Source: Geothrix fermentans DSM 14018
Lineage (GTDB): Bacteria; Acidobacteriota; Holophagae; Holophagales; Holophagaceae
DNA length: 64,000 bases
NCBI RefSeq assembly: GCF_000428885.1
Contig: NZ_AUAU01000005.1
Location: 124,001-188,000 of the forward strand
Direction of reading: 5' to 3'
Both the position numbers and the translations under genes were made by a program. Of this stretch, positions 52,883 to 62,146 are shown piece after piece. The notes beneath the pieces are model-generated. The model did not search any database and was not told the origin of the DNA. It worked only from the letters and a program-made list of their open reading frames with translations. Position 1 is the stretch's first letter. Each line of letters starts with the position of its first letter.

Positions 52883-54031
52883 TCACTCCCCTTTCTTCAG
52901 ATAGGAACGGATCATCTCGGCGTCGCCGGCCTCGGGGCGGGCCGCCAGGTAGCGGGCGTAGGCCTCGCGCATCTCCGGCAGCCGGCCGGCCTTGCGATGG
53001 AGCGAGCCCAGGGCCCGGTGCACCTCCGGCGGGGCGCCGGGCAGGGCCGCGGCCCTCTGGTAGGCCTCCTGGGCCCTGTCCGTGTCGCCTTCCGCGGCCC
53101 GCAGCCGGTAGGCCTCCCCCAGGAAGTAGCTCGCCTCGCCATCCTGGGGGTCCACCCTCGTGAGACGGCCCAGCAGGGCGAGGCTCTCCCCGAACTTGCG
53201 TCGCTTGAGCTCGTCCTCGAGCCAGGCGCGCCGCCAGGGGCCGATGGCCTGCCGCAGCGCCCCGGTGCGGGGATCCAGATCCTCCTTCCCCATGGCCCGA
53301 GCCGCGGCCTCCAGCTTGGCCTCGCGCTCCTTCTCCGGGGGATGGGTGGCGAAGAGCACGCTGCGCTTGGAGGCGTCGCCGGTCCAGTCCTTCTCCGCCT
53401 GGAGCTCCGCCAGGAGGTTGGCCCAGACCCTGGAGGCCTCCAGGGGCGGGTAGCCCGCGGCGGCCATCAGCTCCAGGCCCATGCGGTCCGCCGCGCGCTC
53501 GTGCTCGCGGCTGTAGGCGAAGGCGCCAGCCACCAGGCCCAGGGCGGCCAGGGTGCCGGCCACCGGGATGATCCCCACCATGTGGGCGAAGGCCGACCGC
53601 GACTTGGCATCGCGGAGGCTCTCCACGGAGTGGCGGGCCAGGTAGTGCCCGATCTCGTGGCCGATGACAGCGGCCAGCTGGGCCTCGTTCTCCGCCCGGA
53701 GCATCAGGCCCGTCCACACCTGCATCATGCCGTTGGGCGCCATGTTCGCGTTGAAGTAGGGCGAGCGCACCACGTAGGTGCGCACGTTCGGGCAGTGGCC
53801 CTGGGCCAGGCGGCAGGTGATGGCCTGGACGTAGGCCACGAGGGCGGCGTCCCGCATGAGGAAGGGGCTCTGGTGGAGGCGCTCCTCCTCCCGGTCCATG
53901 AGGGCCCAGAGGCCCCCCTCGTCGGACTTCGGATCGGGCCGCTGGATCCGGGCGGGCGGCGCCCAGCCCTCCCCCAGAAGGGCCGAGACGGCGCAGCAGC
54001 CGCAGGTTCCGATGAAGGTCCGGCGCTCCAT
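52883..54031 (-). CDS. M48-family metalloprotease with TPR-like C-terminus
   Basis: 382 residues. N-terminal RRTFIGTCGCC is a Tat-like or lipoprotein signal; M48 domain with HEIGHYLARH (zinc motif) and EHERAADRMG (third ligand); C-terminal helical repeats (around 285-375) of TPR type. Similar to BepA/YfgC and LoiP-like periplasmic proteases involved in outer-membrane protein quality control. The cysteines CGCC in the signal region may lipidate. Overlaps nothing; 3 bases to the next gene. Confidence 0.88.
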   Translation of the reverse strand: MERRTFIGTCGCCAVSALLGEGWAPPARIQRPDPKSDEGGLWALMDREEERLHQSPFLMRDAALVAYVQAITCRLAQGHCPNVRTYVVRSPYFNANMAPNGMMQVWTGLMLRAENEAQLAAVIGHEIGHYLARHSVESLRDAKSRSAFAHMVGIIPVAGTLAALGLVAGAFAYSREHERAADRMGLELMAAAGYPPLEASRVWANLLAELQAEKDWTGDASKRSVLFATHPPEKEREAKLEAAARAMGKEDLDPRTGALRQAIGPWRRAWLEDELKRRKFGESLALLGRLTRVDPQDGEASYFLGEAYRLRAAEGDTDRAQEAYQRAAALPGAPPEVHRALGSLHRKAGRLPEMREAYARYLAARPEAGDAEMIRSYLKKGE

Positions 54032-54034
54032 GGG

Positions 54035-54715
54035 CTACCCCGGGAACGCCTTGAGCAGGTGGCCCAGGGTGGTCTTCGCCGGCTCCAGCTCGCGCACATC
54101 CCCCGTGGCCTTCACCATCTCGTTGAACCACAGGATGCGGCCCGTCTTCAGGTCCACCAGGGAGGCGTAACCCACCTGGGCGCCGCCGCCCACGCCCACG
54201 CCCAGGGCCGCGTAGAGCACCATGGTGGCCACCCGGCCGCCGGTGGCGTAGCTGTCGCGCAGGTAGAGGAACAGCGCGTAGTCGGCGGAAGTCTGCCTCC
54301 TGATCTCGGCCACCTCCTCGCCCAGGGACCAGTCGAGCTTTCCCGCCTTGCTGGGCAGCTTCCAGGTGCCGAAGTGGTGGAGGTCGATGGCCCGGGCCAC
54401 GGCGGCATGGAGGTGGTTCAGCTCCGCCAGCAGCTCACCGTCCCCCGGGGGCGCGGGCACGAACCGCCCGCCCTGGCCCGCGCCGCGGAGCCGGAGGGCC
54501 TCCTTCAGGTTGGCCACGGCCTTGGCCGTCCACTCGGCGCGAGGCTCCAGCACCCCGCCCGCCGTCACCGCGTAGAGCTCCACATCCAGGGGCATCACCG
54601 CCACGGTGGCACCGCCAGGCAGGCCCGTGAAGCCCTCCGCGAGGTGGGACTGGGCGGCGAGCACGCCGGCAAGGCCCCAGGCGATGGCCAGAAGGAATGG
54701 ACGCAGGCGGACCAT
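54035..54715 (-). CDS. Uncharacterised exported protein in protease operon
   Basis: 226 residues. Signal peptide (about 1-21) then a mixed alpha/beta domain with AVMPLDVELYAVTAGG, SADYALFLYLRDSYATGGR and GYASLVDLKTGRILWFNEMVK. The pattern (nucleotide of the CsgG/LpoB-like fold with DLxxG) is suggestive of lipoprotein-like assembly factors but not proven. ATG at 54715; GGGGGTG at moderate distance. First gene of the four-gene minus-strand cluster with the M48 protease. Confidence 0.6.
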   Translation of the reverse strand: MVRLRPFLLAIAWGLAGVLAAQSHLAEGFTGLPGGATVAVMPLDVELYAVTAGGVLEPRAEWTAKAVANLKEALRLRGAGQGGRFVPAPPGDGELLAELNHLHAAVARAIDLHHFGTWKLPSKAGKLDWSLGEEVAEIRRQTSADYALFLYLRDSYATGGRVATMVLYAALGVGVGGGAQVGYASLVDLKTGRILWFNEMVKATGDVRELEPAKTTLGHLLKAFPG

Positions 54716-54785
54716 GGAACACCCCCGGGGGGCTCGGAGCAGGTCGTAGGTGGGGATCGCTCCCTCCATGCTACGCCCGCACGCA

Positions 54786-54812
54786 AGCGGGGCCGGCTGA
54801 GCCGGCCCCGCT
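54786..54812 (-). terminator. Hairpin after nrfA
   Basis: A 12-bp stem AGCGGGGCCGGC/GCCGGCCCCGCT with a 3-base loop, 21 bases after the nrfA stop. Weak U-run only. Probably ends the nrfHA transcript. Confidence 0.6.
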
Positions 54813-54832
54813 CGGGCAAGGAGGATGGCCGC

Positions 54833-56323
54833 CTACTTCTTGGCCATCTTGGGGGCGCCCAGGTCGCGGAGCGCCACCTGGCCCTGGCGGCCGTAGTCGA
54901 TGGCCTCGCCCAGGATGCGGGCCGCTTCCTGCGGAGCGTGGAAGCCCATGGAGTTCTCCGCGTTCACGAAGTCCACGCGCCACTGGGCCTTGCGCTGGAG
55001 CTCGTAGATGGGCTTCAGCTTGGCCTCGTCCACGCCGGCCTTCTTCGCGGCGGCGATGTCGTTGATGAGGTTCACCACGGCGTCCTCGGCGCGGTCCATC
55101 AGCGCCTTGGTGCGGTCCTGGATGGCCGTCACGCGGGCCTTGATCTCCTCCTCGGGGAACCGGTGGCAGGTCTGGCAGGACCGGGAGACGTTCAGCAGCG
55201 GGCTGCGCACCTGGTGGTCGCTGATCTTGAGCGCGCCCTCGCGGACGTAGGGCATGTGGCAGTCGGCGCAGGAGACGCCGGACCGGGCGTGGATGCCCTG
55301 GCTCCACATCTCGAACTCGGGGTGCTGGGCCTTCAGGACCTCGGCGCCGGTCTTGCCGTGCTGCCAGTCGAAGAAACGGTGGCCGTCGGGGAACTTGTAC
55401 TCGTCGTAGGTGGCTTCGATCTGCTCGACCTTCAGGCCCTTGTTCCAGGGGAAGAAGAGCGTGACCTTGGGCCCGCAGTAGTACTCCACGTGGCACTGGC
55501 CGCACACCATGGACCGCAGCTCCTGGCGGGAGGCGTCGCGGTTGGCGTCATAGGCCACGCTCTTGTCGCCCTTGCGCCACTTCTCGATGGAGGGCAGGTG
55601 CGGCACGGGCTCGGTGCTGTTGGCCAGGGCCACGATGCCGCGGATGAAGCCGGGCTTGGTGACGCGCAGGGCCATGTTCTTGGGATCGTGGCAGTCGATG
55701 CAGGCCACCGGGTGCTTCACGAGCTTGGTGGCCTCGCCGTAGGGCAGCTTGCACATGGCCTCGAAGCCGGCCATGAGCTGGGCCTGGGCGTTGGGGGCGG
55801 TGAAGGCCTCGTCCAGCGTGCCCGGGGCGCCGCCCTGCAGGCCCAGCTCGCGGAAGGCCACGGTGTTGGAGGCGTGGCAGTGGAGGCAGGAGCCGGGCTG
55901 CTTGCGCTCAGTCACCCGCTTGGTGTTGCGCTGGTCGTCCAGCATGTAGGCGTGGCCCCGGCGCAGGTTGAAGTCGATGGCGAAGGCGTAGCCATCGAAG
56001 ATGGTCACCAGCCGGGGATCCTCCTGGATGCGGCTCTTGGGCAGGGCTTCGCTGCCGGCGCCGCCGTACTTGGTGCTGTACTTCTCGGCGGTCTTCAGGT
56101 AGGCGTCGTACTGGCGGGGGAAGTTCTTCCCCCACTGGGCGGGATCGACGGTCTTCTCGTCCAGGTCCACCAGCTTGAAGCTGGTCTGCTTAGCCTCGGC
56201 CTTGCGGCTGGAGATGCTGGCGTACAGGGCCATCACGAGCACCGTCGCCAGGGCGGCGCCGGCGGCGATGAGGCCCATCCGGACCAGGGGCCGGGAGAAC
56301 AGCGGGGTGGGATTGTCGGTCAT
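54833..56323 (-). CDS. nrfA: Ammonia-forming cytochrome c nitrite reductase (CxxCH type)
   Basis: 496 residues, pentahaem periplasmic NrfA, catalysing six-electron reduction of nitrite to ammonium. Haem motifs: CLHCH (146-150), CIDCH (208-212), CGQCH (274-278), CADCH (352-356), CQTCH (383-387). The first, active-site haem motif is CxxCH, not the usual CxxCK. Calcium-site and active-site residues look conserved: VEYY after the third haem and LKAQHPEFE with Lys/Gln/His. An N-terminal hydrophobic segment (about 15-35) anchors or exports it. GGAGG precedes the ATG. Downstream of nrfH. Confidence 0.95.
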   Translation of the reverse strand: MTDNPTPLFSRPLVRMGLIAAGAALATVLVMALYASISSRKAEAKQTSFKLVDLDEKTVDPAQWGKNFPRQYDAYLKTAEKYSTKYGGAGSEALPKSRIQEDPRLVTIFDGYAFAIDFNLRRGHAYMLDDQRNTKRVTERKQPGSCLHCHASNTVAFRELGLQGGAPGTLDEAFTAPNAQAQLMAGFEAMCKLPYGEATKLVKHPVACIDCHDPKNMALRVTKPGFIRGIVALANSTEPVPHLPSIEKWRKGDKSVAYDANRDASRQELRSMVCGQCHVEYYCGPKVTLFFPWNKGLKVEQIEATYDEYKFPDGHRFFDWQHGKTGAEVLKAQHPEFEMWSQGIHARSGVSCADCHMPYVREGALKISDHQVRSPLLNVSRSCQTCHRFPEEEIKARVTAIQDRTKALMDRAEDAVVNLINDIAAAKKAGVDEAKLKPIYELQRKAQWRVDFVNAENSMGFHAPQEAARILGEAIDYGRQGQVALRDLGAPKMAKK

Positions 56324-56397
56324 CGGGGGGTTCCTCCCGCGTGGGGGGCCACGCGTCTAGGTGGGATCAGGAAAGGGGATCGGGAAGGGTCGGAAGC

Positions 56398-56895
56398 TCA
56401 GCCCATGGGGCCATGGCCCACCTCCTGGTGGCAGCGCACGCAGCCGTAGAGGTCGGCCTTCTGCGTCGGATCCGTGGGCACGCCCAGGGTGCCGTGGGCG
56501 GTGATCTCGCCCGTCAGCTCGCCGTGGCAGCGGAGGCAGTTGTCCTCCAGCACCTTGGCGTTGCCGGGCTTGATGCGGATGGGCTCCGCGAAATTCAGCA
56601 GCGTGAAGGCCTTGGAGTGGTGGTACCCGTTGCTGGCCTTCACGTAGAGTTTGTTCACGGGGTTGTCGTGGGGCAGGTGGCAGTCGTTGCACACGGCCAC
56701 CGCGTGGTGGGTGCCGTGCCGCCAGCTGTCGTACTCGTCGCGCATGATGTGGCAGTTCACGCACACCTGCGGGTCGTTCGACATGTAGGACGTGCCATGG
56801 GCCGACACGAAGGTGTAGGCCCCGGAGCCCACGAAGACGCCCGCGAAGACGCTGGCCAGGACGCTCAACAGGATCAGGCGACGCTTTCCGCTCAC
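56398..56895 (-). CDS. nrfH: NrfH tetrahaem quinol dehydrogenase
   Basis: 165 residues. One N-terminal membrane helix (LILLSVLASVFAGVFVGSG), the NapC/NrfH region YTFVSAHGTSYMSNDPQVCVNCH cut here, and four CxxCH motifs (CVNCH, CNDCH, CLRCH, CVRCH). Oxidises menaquinol and passes electrons to NrfA. GTG start at 56895 is preferred, because the first hydrophobic residues follow it and the longer frame would include the promoter. Ribosome site is weak. Confidence 0.92.
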   Translation of the reverse strand: MSGKRRLILLSVLASVFAGVFVGSGAYTFVSAHGTSYMSNDPQVCVNCHIMRDEYDSWRHGTHHAVAVCNDCHLPHDNPVNKLYVKASNGYHHSKAFTLLNFAEPIRIKPGNAKVLEDNCLRCHGELTGEITAHGTLGVPTDPTQKADLYGCVRCHQEVGHGPMG

Positions 56896-56950
56896 GGGGT
56901 ATCCATCCGATGTCGGAGGGTCCGTCCTCCGACCGGAACAGGATGCGATA

Positions 56951-56978
56951 AAATTAGGACCTGTCAATCCGATATCAA
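56951..56978 (-). promoter_or_regulatory. Candidate nrfHA promoter
   Basis: Minus strand: -35 TTGATA, 16-base spacer, -10 TAATTT, about 56 bases ahead of the GTG. The match is moderate, in an A/T-rich patch. No clear FNR or NarL box. Confidence 0.3.
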
Positions 56979-57007
56979 ATCATCTTTGGGGATCTTGAGG
57001 TCGCTAT

Positions 57008-57042
57008 CACGGGAAGGGCCGGCTGTGCCGGCCCTTCCCGTG
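57008..57042 (-). terminator. 16-bp perfect hairpin after the DUF4097 gene
   Basis: CACGGGAAGGGCCGGC-TGT-GCCGGCCCTTCCCGTG, 13 bases after the DUF4097 stop and before nrfH. Very stable stem but no U-run. Probable transcription end or mRNA processing site. Confidence 0.65.
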
Positions 57043-57055
57043 AGTTCAAACGGCA

Positions 57056-57868
57056 TCAATTCAGCGTGATGCCGCCATTCACCGTGTCGAGATCGATGCC
57101 TTCATCCCCACCGGGGAAGACCGCGGTGACGGAGCGCCGCTTCACCTCCACCTGCTCCGCGCCCTTCGCGTTGAAGGCGATGTCCCCGTTGATGGTGCGG
57201 GCCTTCAGGCGTCCCTTGAGACCCGCGGTCTGGAGGTGGATGGACCCGTTGACCGTCGAGGCCTTGAGCCCTTTCCCCTGGCCGTCCAGGCCCGACCCCT
57301 TGATGGCGCCGTTCACCGTCTGGAGGTTCAGCCCGCCGCGGACCTCCGTCAGGGTGATGGAGCCGTTGACCGTGGTGGCCTTGAGGGAGTCGCCCAGATC
57401 CGTGGCATGGACCGCGCCGTTGACGGTGGTGAGGCTCGCGGCACCCCGGGTTCCGGTGAGGGTCACCTCGCCGTTCACGCTCTCCAGGGTGGGCACGATC
57501 TGGCGGGGCACCTTGAGGGTCATCTGGCACTGGGGGCCCCGATAGAAGCCCCAGCCCGTGTGCTTGGGATATTCGCCGCGGATTTCCAGACCATCCTTGC
57601 CGGATTCGATCACCACCTTCACCTGCTCGTCCCGGCTGCTGGGCTTGAACTCGCCCGTGAACTGGACTTCCGCCCGGTCCCAGGCTTCCACGTGGACGAA
57701 CCCGTTGACGTTCTTCACCCTGAGCTTCGAGCCCGCCGCCAGGGGAAGGGTCCGGGTCTCCGTGGCCTTCTCGGCCTTGGCGGGCTGGACCACCTGGGAC
57801 TGGGCCGCCAGCGGGACGCTGAGGATGACGGCGGCCACGGCCGCGGCGAGGGAGCGGGTGAGGGACAT
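57056..57868 (-). CDS. DUF4097-family adhesin-like exported protein
   Basis: 270 residues. Signal peptide then a repetitive right-handed beta structure: TVNG repeats (TVNGAVHATDLGDSLKATTVNGSI shortened to its start here, TVNGAIKG, TVNGSIHL, TINGDI, TVNGGITLN) of DUF4097. Role unknown, often cell-envelope. AGGAGG precedes the ATG. Divergent from the small Cys-rich ORF. Confidence 0.85.
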   Translation of the reverse strand: MSLTRSLAAAVAAVILSVPLAAQSQVVQPAKAEKATETRTLPLAAGSKLRVKNVNGFVHVEAWDRAEVQFTGEFKPSSRDEQVKVVIESGKDGLEIRGEYPKHTGWGFYRGPQCQMTLKVPRQIVPTLESVNGEVTLTGTRGAASLTTVNGAVHATDLGDSLKATTVNGSITLTEVRGGLNLQTVNGAIKGSGLDGQGKGLKASTVNGSIHLQTAGLKGRLKARTINGDIAFNAKGAEQVEVKRRSVTAVFPGGDEGIDLDTVNGGITLN

Positions 57869-57974
57869 GGAAGCCTCCTGCGATGTCAGAGATCGTGACC
57901 AGTGATACGAAGGCCTTCGGAGGGGGTTTAGGCCCCTTGCCAGCTCCGTATACTTGGGAACGCGCGGAGTTCCC

Positions 57975-58235
57975 ATGTCCCAGACCATCGACCGTCCCGA
58001 GCTCAGCCCCGCCGAGTGGAAACTCATCCAGGACCTGCGCGCCCTGCCGGACCCCGCCCTCCGGGGCCGCATGGAGGCCTCCATCGGAGAGTTGCTCTTC
58101 TTCTTCCGTACCCCGCGCTGCCAGGGCATCGGCATTGAGGGCTTCCCCTGCGGCGACCCCCGGTCCTCCTGCGAGGACTGTCATCAGATCTGGGACATGC
58201 TCGACAGGGTGGCGGAGCGGACCCGGAAGGCCTGA
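57975..58235 (+). CDS. Small Cys-rich hypothetical protein
   Basis: 86 residues. Helical N-half (LSPAEWKLIQDLRALPDP) and a C-half with CQGIGIEGFPCGD and SSCEDCHQIWDML, four cysteines plus one histidine, suitable for a metal or Fe-S site. No TM segment, so cytoplasmic. GGAG five bases before the ATG. No homolog recognised. Divergent from DUF4097, convergent to the YdcZ-like gene. Confidence 0.65.
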   Translation: MSQTIDRPELSPAEWKLIQDLRALPDPALRGRMEASIGELLFFFRTPRCQGIGIEGFPCGDPRSSCEDCHQIWDMLDRVAERTRKA

Positions 58236-58236
58236 C

Positions 58237-58713
58237 TCAGCCCTTCTGCCAGCCCGCCAGCCAGCGGTCGCCGAAGTTCACGAGGGCGACGCCCGCCAGG
58301 ATGAGCGCCGCGCCCGCGATGCGAACCCAGGAAAGGCCCCGGATCTCCAGGCCCAGCAGGCCGAAGCGGTCGAAGACCAGCGAAGAGCAGACCTGTCCCG
58401 CCACGATGAGGGACACCATGGCGGCCATGCCGATGCGCGGGGCCAGCAGGGTCGAGCCGAACACGAAGAAGGCCCCCAGGAAGCCGCCCAGCCATTGCCA
58501 CCAGGGCACCCGGGGCAGGCTGCCCAGCGCCGCGAGGGGCTGTCCCGTGAGCACGGCCGCCGCCAGCAGGGCCACCGTGCCCACGGCGAAGGACACCAGG
58601 GCCGCCAGCAGGGAGCCGCTGTGGAGTGAGATGCGCAGCGCGTTGTTGACGGCCGACTGGAGGGGAATGGCCAGCCCGATGGCGAAGGCCATGACGAGGA
58701 AGAGCAGGATCAT
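58237..58713 (-). CDS. YdcZ-like DMT-family transporter (DUF606)
   Basis: 158 residues with about five hydrophobic segments, a single DMT/EamA half (MAFAIGLAIPLQSAVNNALR, GGFLGAFFVFGSTLLAPRIG, IRIAGAALILAGVAL-like end). Probably works as a dimer; substrate unknown. GGAGG precedes the ATG. Adjacent to the FHA-GGDEF gene on the same strand. Confidence 0.85.
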   Translation of the reverse strand: MILLFLVMAFAIGLAIPLQSAVNNALRISLHSGSLLAALVSFAVGTVALLAAAVLTGQPLAALGSLPRVPWWQWLGGFLGAFFVFGSTLLAPRIGMAAMVSLIVAGQVCSSLVFDRFGLLGLEIRGLSWVRIAGAALILAGVALVNFGDRWLAGWQKG

Positions 58714-58747
58714 CCGAGCCTCCGGGCGCAAGGGCCCATGATAGCCC

Positions 58748-59677
<930 letters not shown>

Positions 59678-59741
59678 GGGTCCTCCTGGAGCTTTTCCGG
59701 TTCTCACCGGAAGCCTACATCCCTCCCGGCGGAACCACCTC

Positions 59742-59769
59742 TTGTCTTTTGCCCCACACCTGATACAGT
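59742..59769 (+). promoter_or_regulatory. Candidate tRNA promoter
   Basis: -35 TTGTCT, 16-base spacer, -10 TACAGT, ending 15 bases before the tRNA-Gln. Moderate match, right distance. Confidence 0.45.
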
Positions 59770-59784
59770 GGATTTTCCACTCGT

Positions 59785-59859
59785 TGGGGAGTGGTCTAAT
59801 GGTAGGACAACAGATTCTGGTTCTGTCAGGTGAGGGTTCGAGTCCTTCCTCCCCAACCA
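59785..59859 (+). tRNA. tRNA-Gln (CTG)
   Basis: 75 bases including encoded CCA. Acceptor stem TGGGGAG/CTCCCCA, D-arm GTCTAATGGTAGGAC, anticodon stem CAGA/TCTG with loop TTCTGGT (anticodon CTG), T-loop GGTTCGAGTCC. Reads CAG. Confidence 0.95.
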
Positions 59860-59876
59860 CTCAAAACTTGGTTCCT

Positions 59877-59951
59877 GGTCCCATCGTCTAGCGGTTAGGA
59901 CGACGCCCTCTCACGGCGTAAACAGGGGTTCGATTCCCCTTGGGACTACCA
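59877..59951 (+). tRNA. tRNA-Glu (CTC)
   Basis: 75 bases including encoded CCA. Acceptor stem GGTCCCA/TGGGACT (one G-U), anticodon stem CGCC/GGCG with loop CTCTCAC (anticodon CTC), T-loop GGGTTCGATTCCC. Reads GAG; 17 bases after tRNA-Gln. Confidence 0.95.
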
Positions 59952-59953
59952 GC

Positions 59954-59986
59954 AAGGCCCGGCACCCGCCGGGCCTTCTTCTTGTT
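59954..59986 (+). terminator. Intrinsic terminator after the tRNA pair
   Basis: 10-bp stem AAGGCCCGGC/GCCGGGCCTT with a 4-base loop followed by CTTCTTGTT, two bases after the tRNA-Glu CCA. Confidence 0.8.
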
Positions 59987-60047
59987 CCAAGGGGAATCGA
60001 AATCACGGATGGCGCGCAGGTAGGGGCCCGGGCGCTATCCTGAAGGC

Positions 60048-60203
60048 ATGGCCGCCTCCACTCCCGCCCGGCCGCCGGTGCCGAAGCGTCCCGTCTGCTC
60101 CTGGACCTGCCTGGGGCACTGCCCCACCTGCCAGGCGCAGGCCATGACGGAGATTCAGGCCCGGGACGCCGCCGTCCCCCGCATCGGGTCGTGCTTGAAG
60201 TAG
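60048..60203 (+). CDS. Possible 51-residue Cys-rich small protein
   Basis: An open frame between the tRNA terminator and the cytidylate-kinase-like gene, overlapping the latter's 3' end by 49 bases. It contains CSWTCLGHCPTC, a dense Cys cluster like small metal-binding proteins. GAAGG lies only one base before the ATG. Low-confidence: real gene or chance GC frame. Confidence 0.35.
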   Translation: MAASTPARPPVPKRPVCSWTCLGHCPTCQAQAMTEIQARDAAVPRIGSCLK

Positions 60204-60904
60204 TCCCGGTCGGGCCAGGCGCAGATGACGAGGCGCGCGCAGGACTGGGCGATGGCTTCCACGCTCTGCCGCTCGTTGTTGAACACGGCATCGTACCAGC
60301 GGGACGAGGTGACGTCCGCGTGGAGGAACTCGCTGATGAACTTCTCCCGGAGCTTTGACTGGGTCCGGACGAGTTTTTCGGCCTCCGGCAAAGGCAGCTC
60401 GAGGCGGCGGGCGATGGTCGCGGTCCGGAACTCGAAGCTGGCCTCCAGGCGGAAATGGAAGCAGTTCTTCAGGTCCTGACAGGCCACCGCGCCCCCGCGG
60501 CCGACGATGATGGCGCCGCCGGCCATGGCGATGTGGACCAGGTGCTTCACCACCTTGGCGTAGGCGTCGTCGTGCGTCAGGTGGCCGAAGTGGGTCCGGA
60601 GCACGTCCTGGGCGTGACTCTCGTCCCCCAGGTGGCCCAGGATCTGGCGGGAGAGCTTTTCGTCCGAGGCCACCTGGTCCACCAGGGCCTTGTCGAACAG
60701 GGTCCAGGGCTGGCCCGAGGCTTCCTCCAGGAGCGCCTGGAGGCGCTGGGCCAGGGAATAGCCCTCGCATCCGTACTGCCGGGAAATGGTGACGGATGGA
60801 TGGGGCGGCGCCTGGCGGGCCCGCGCGAAGCGCTCCCGGATCCGCATCCAGCCTGCCTCCCGCTGCTCGATGCCCGGGATGAGGGAGTCGAAGCTCTTGG
60901 TCAT
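60155..60904 (-). CDS. Cytidylate kinase-like family protein
   Basis: 249 residues. P-loop-like core with TISRQYGCEGYSLAQRL (variant G-x-x-G), IIVGRGG and repeated helices of the cytidylate_kin2 family, uncharacterised NMP-kinase relatives. The canonical GPAGSGKST loop is replaced, so activity is uncertain. GGAGG precedes the ATG. The next 165 bases to the VanZ-LpxH start hold no other feature. Confidence 0.8.
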   Translation of the reverse strand: MTKSFDSLIPGIEQREAGWMRIRERFARARQAPPHPSVTISRQYGCEGYSLAQRLQALLEEASGQPWTLFDKALVDQVASDEKLSRQILGHLGDESHAQDVLRTHFGHLTHDDAYAKVVKHLVHIAMAGGAIIVGRGGAVACQDLKNCFHFRLEASFEFRTATIARRLELPLPEAEKLVRTQSKLREKFISEFLHADVTSSRWYDAVFNNERQSVEAIAQSCARLVICAWPDRDYFKHDPMRGTAASRA

Positions 60905-61069
60905 GGAACCTCCGGTCTCGGAACGGCCAGACCAGATGACTACGCTCGGAAGATAGGATTCCCGGGGCCCGCCGGCAAGGCCCCAAAGGCTCCAATTTCC
61001 AGGCTTCCGCGGCCCGGGCCGCCACCGGGGCCGGCTCGCTTCTCCGCACGGCCTGTGTTTGGATGGATC

Positions 61070-62146
61070 ATGCGCTTCCGTGGGTTCTGGCTCCTCCCCC
61101 TGGCCGTGGCCGGGACCATCTTCTGGCTGAGCGCGCAGTCGCACTATCCGGGCGGCATCGAGCTGCCGCCGCCCCTGGACAAGGCCGCCCACGCTTCAGC
61201 GTACGCGCTGCTGGCCCTGGCCCTGGACCGCACGCTCCGCCACACGGCGCGCGGGCTACCCCTCTACCGCCGCCACCTCTGGATCCTGGCCGCCATCGCC
61301 CTCTATGGAGCCTCCGACGAGCTGCACCAGTTCTTCGTCCCGGGCCGTTCCTGCGAGTCCGGCGACTGGCTGGCGGACTGCTTCGGCGGGGCCGCGGGCC
61401 TGACCCTGGGCTCCCTCCACCTCCTGTTCACCCGGCGCCTGGGAGCCCTGTCCTGGCTGCGGGGAGCGGCGCGGCGCACCGAGCCGGCCCGCGACCTGAT
61501 CCTCGTGGCCGATCCCCACTGGGGGGCCATGCTCACGGGACTGGAGACGGCCACTGCGGCCCACCCGGAGGCCGACTGGCTCTTCCTTGGAGATGTGTTC
61601 GACGTGTGGGTGGGCTTCCCGGGCATGGAGACGGAGGCGCAGCGCGACTTCCTCGCCTGGGTGGACGCCCGCCGGGCCTCGGGGCGCTGGGTGGGCCTGT
61701 GGCTGGGCAACCGCGAGTACTTCCTGGACCGCCACGCCGCGCGCTTCGACCTCATGGGCGAAGGCATCGGCGGCTCCCTCGAAGGCGAGGGGCTGACCTG
61801 GGAGCACGGTGACCTCGTGAACACCGCGGACCGCCAGTACCGGCTGTGGAACCTGGTGTCGCGCTCGGGCCCGCTGTGGCTGCTGTTCCGCCTGATGCCC
61901 GCCGGGACCGCGCGGAAGGTGTCCGCCTGGATGGAGCGGAAGCTGCGCACCACCAACGCCGCCTACAAGCTCACCTTCCCCCGCGAAGCCTTCCGCGCCG
62001 CCGCCCAGACCCACTCGGGAACCACCTTCCTCACGGGCCACTTCCACACCCACGAGGTGGAGGCCAATGGCATCGCCCTGCCCTGGGCCCACGAGGGGCG
62101 GTTCATGGTCTGGCGGGGCGGGAAGGTGGAGTCCCTAGAGGCCTAG
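61070..62146 (+). CDS. VanZ-LpxH-like fusion protein
   Basis: 358 residues. Residues 1-125 form a VanZ-type membrane domain of about four helices with the motif SDELHQFFVPGRSCESGDWLADCFG shortened to SDELHQFFVPGR. Residues 140-358 form a calcineurin-like phosphoesterase of LpxH type: DPH (148-150), GDVFD (174-178), GNRE (213-216), HGD and GHFHTH. LpxH cleaves UDP-diacylglucosamine in lipid A synthesis; family relatives act on other pyrophosphates. The fusion is unusual. Start ATG at 61070 (GGATGG upstream). Convergent overlap of 12 bases with engB. Confidence 0.82.
   Translation: MRFRGFWLLPLAVAGTIFWLSAQSHYPGGIELPPPLDKAAHASAYALLALALDRTLRHTARGLPLYRRHLWILAAIALYGASDELHQFFVPGRSCESGDWLADCFGGAAGLTLGSLHLLFTRRLGALSWLRGAARRTEPARDLILVADPHWGAMLTGLETATAAHPEADWLFLGDVFDVWVGFPGMETEAQRDFLAWVDARRASGRWVGLWLGNREYFLDRHAARFDLMGEGIGGSLEGEGLTWEHGDLVNTADRQYRLWNLVSRSGPLWLLFRLMPAGTARKVSAWMERKLRTTNAAYKLTFPREAFRAAAQTHSGTTFLTGHFHTHEVEANGIALPWAHEGRFMVWRGGKVESLEA

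Noticed and set aside
52691-56449. A 1252-codon plus-strand open frame opposite the M48 protease, nrfA and nrfH genes
   Set aside because: Antisense shadow; the minus-strand genes have complete haem and protease motifs.
56896-56980. Possible FNR box (TTGAT-N4-ATCAA) upstream of nrfH
   Set aside because: Only one half-site (TTGAT) is present at the right place; the second half does not fit.
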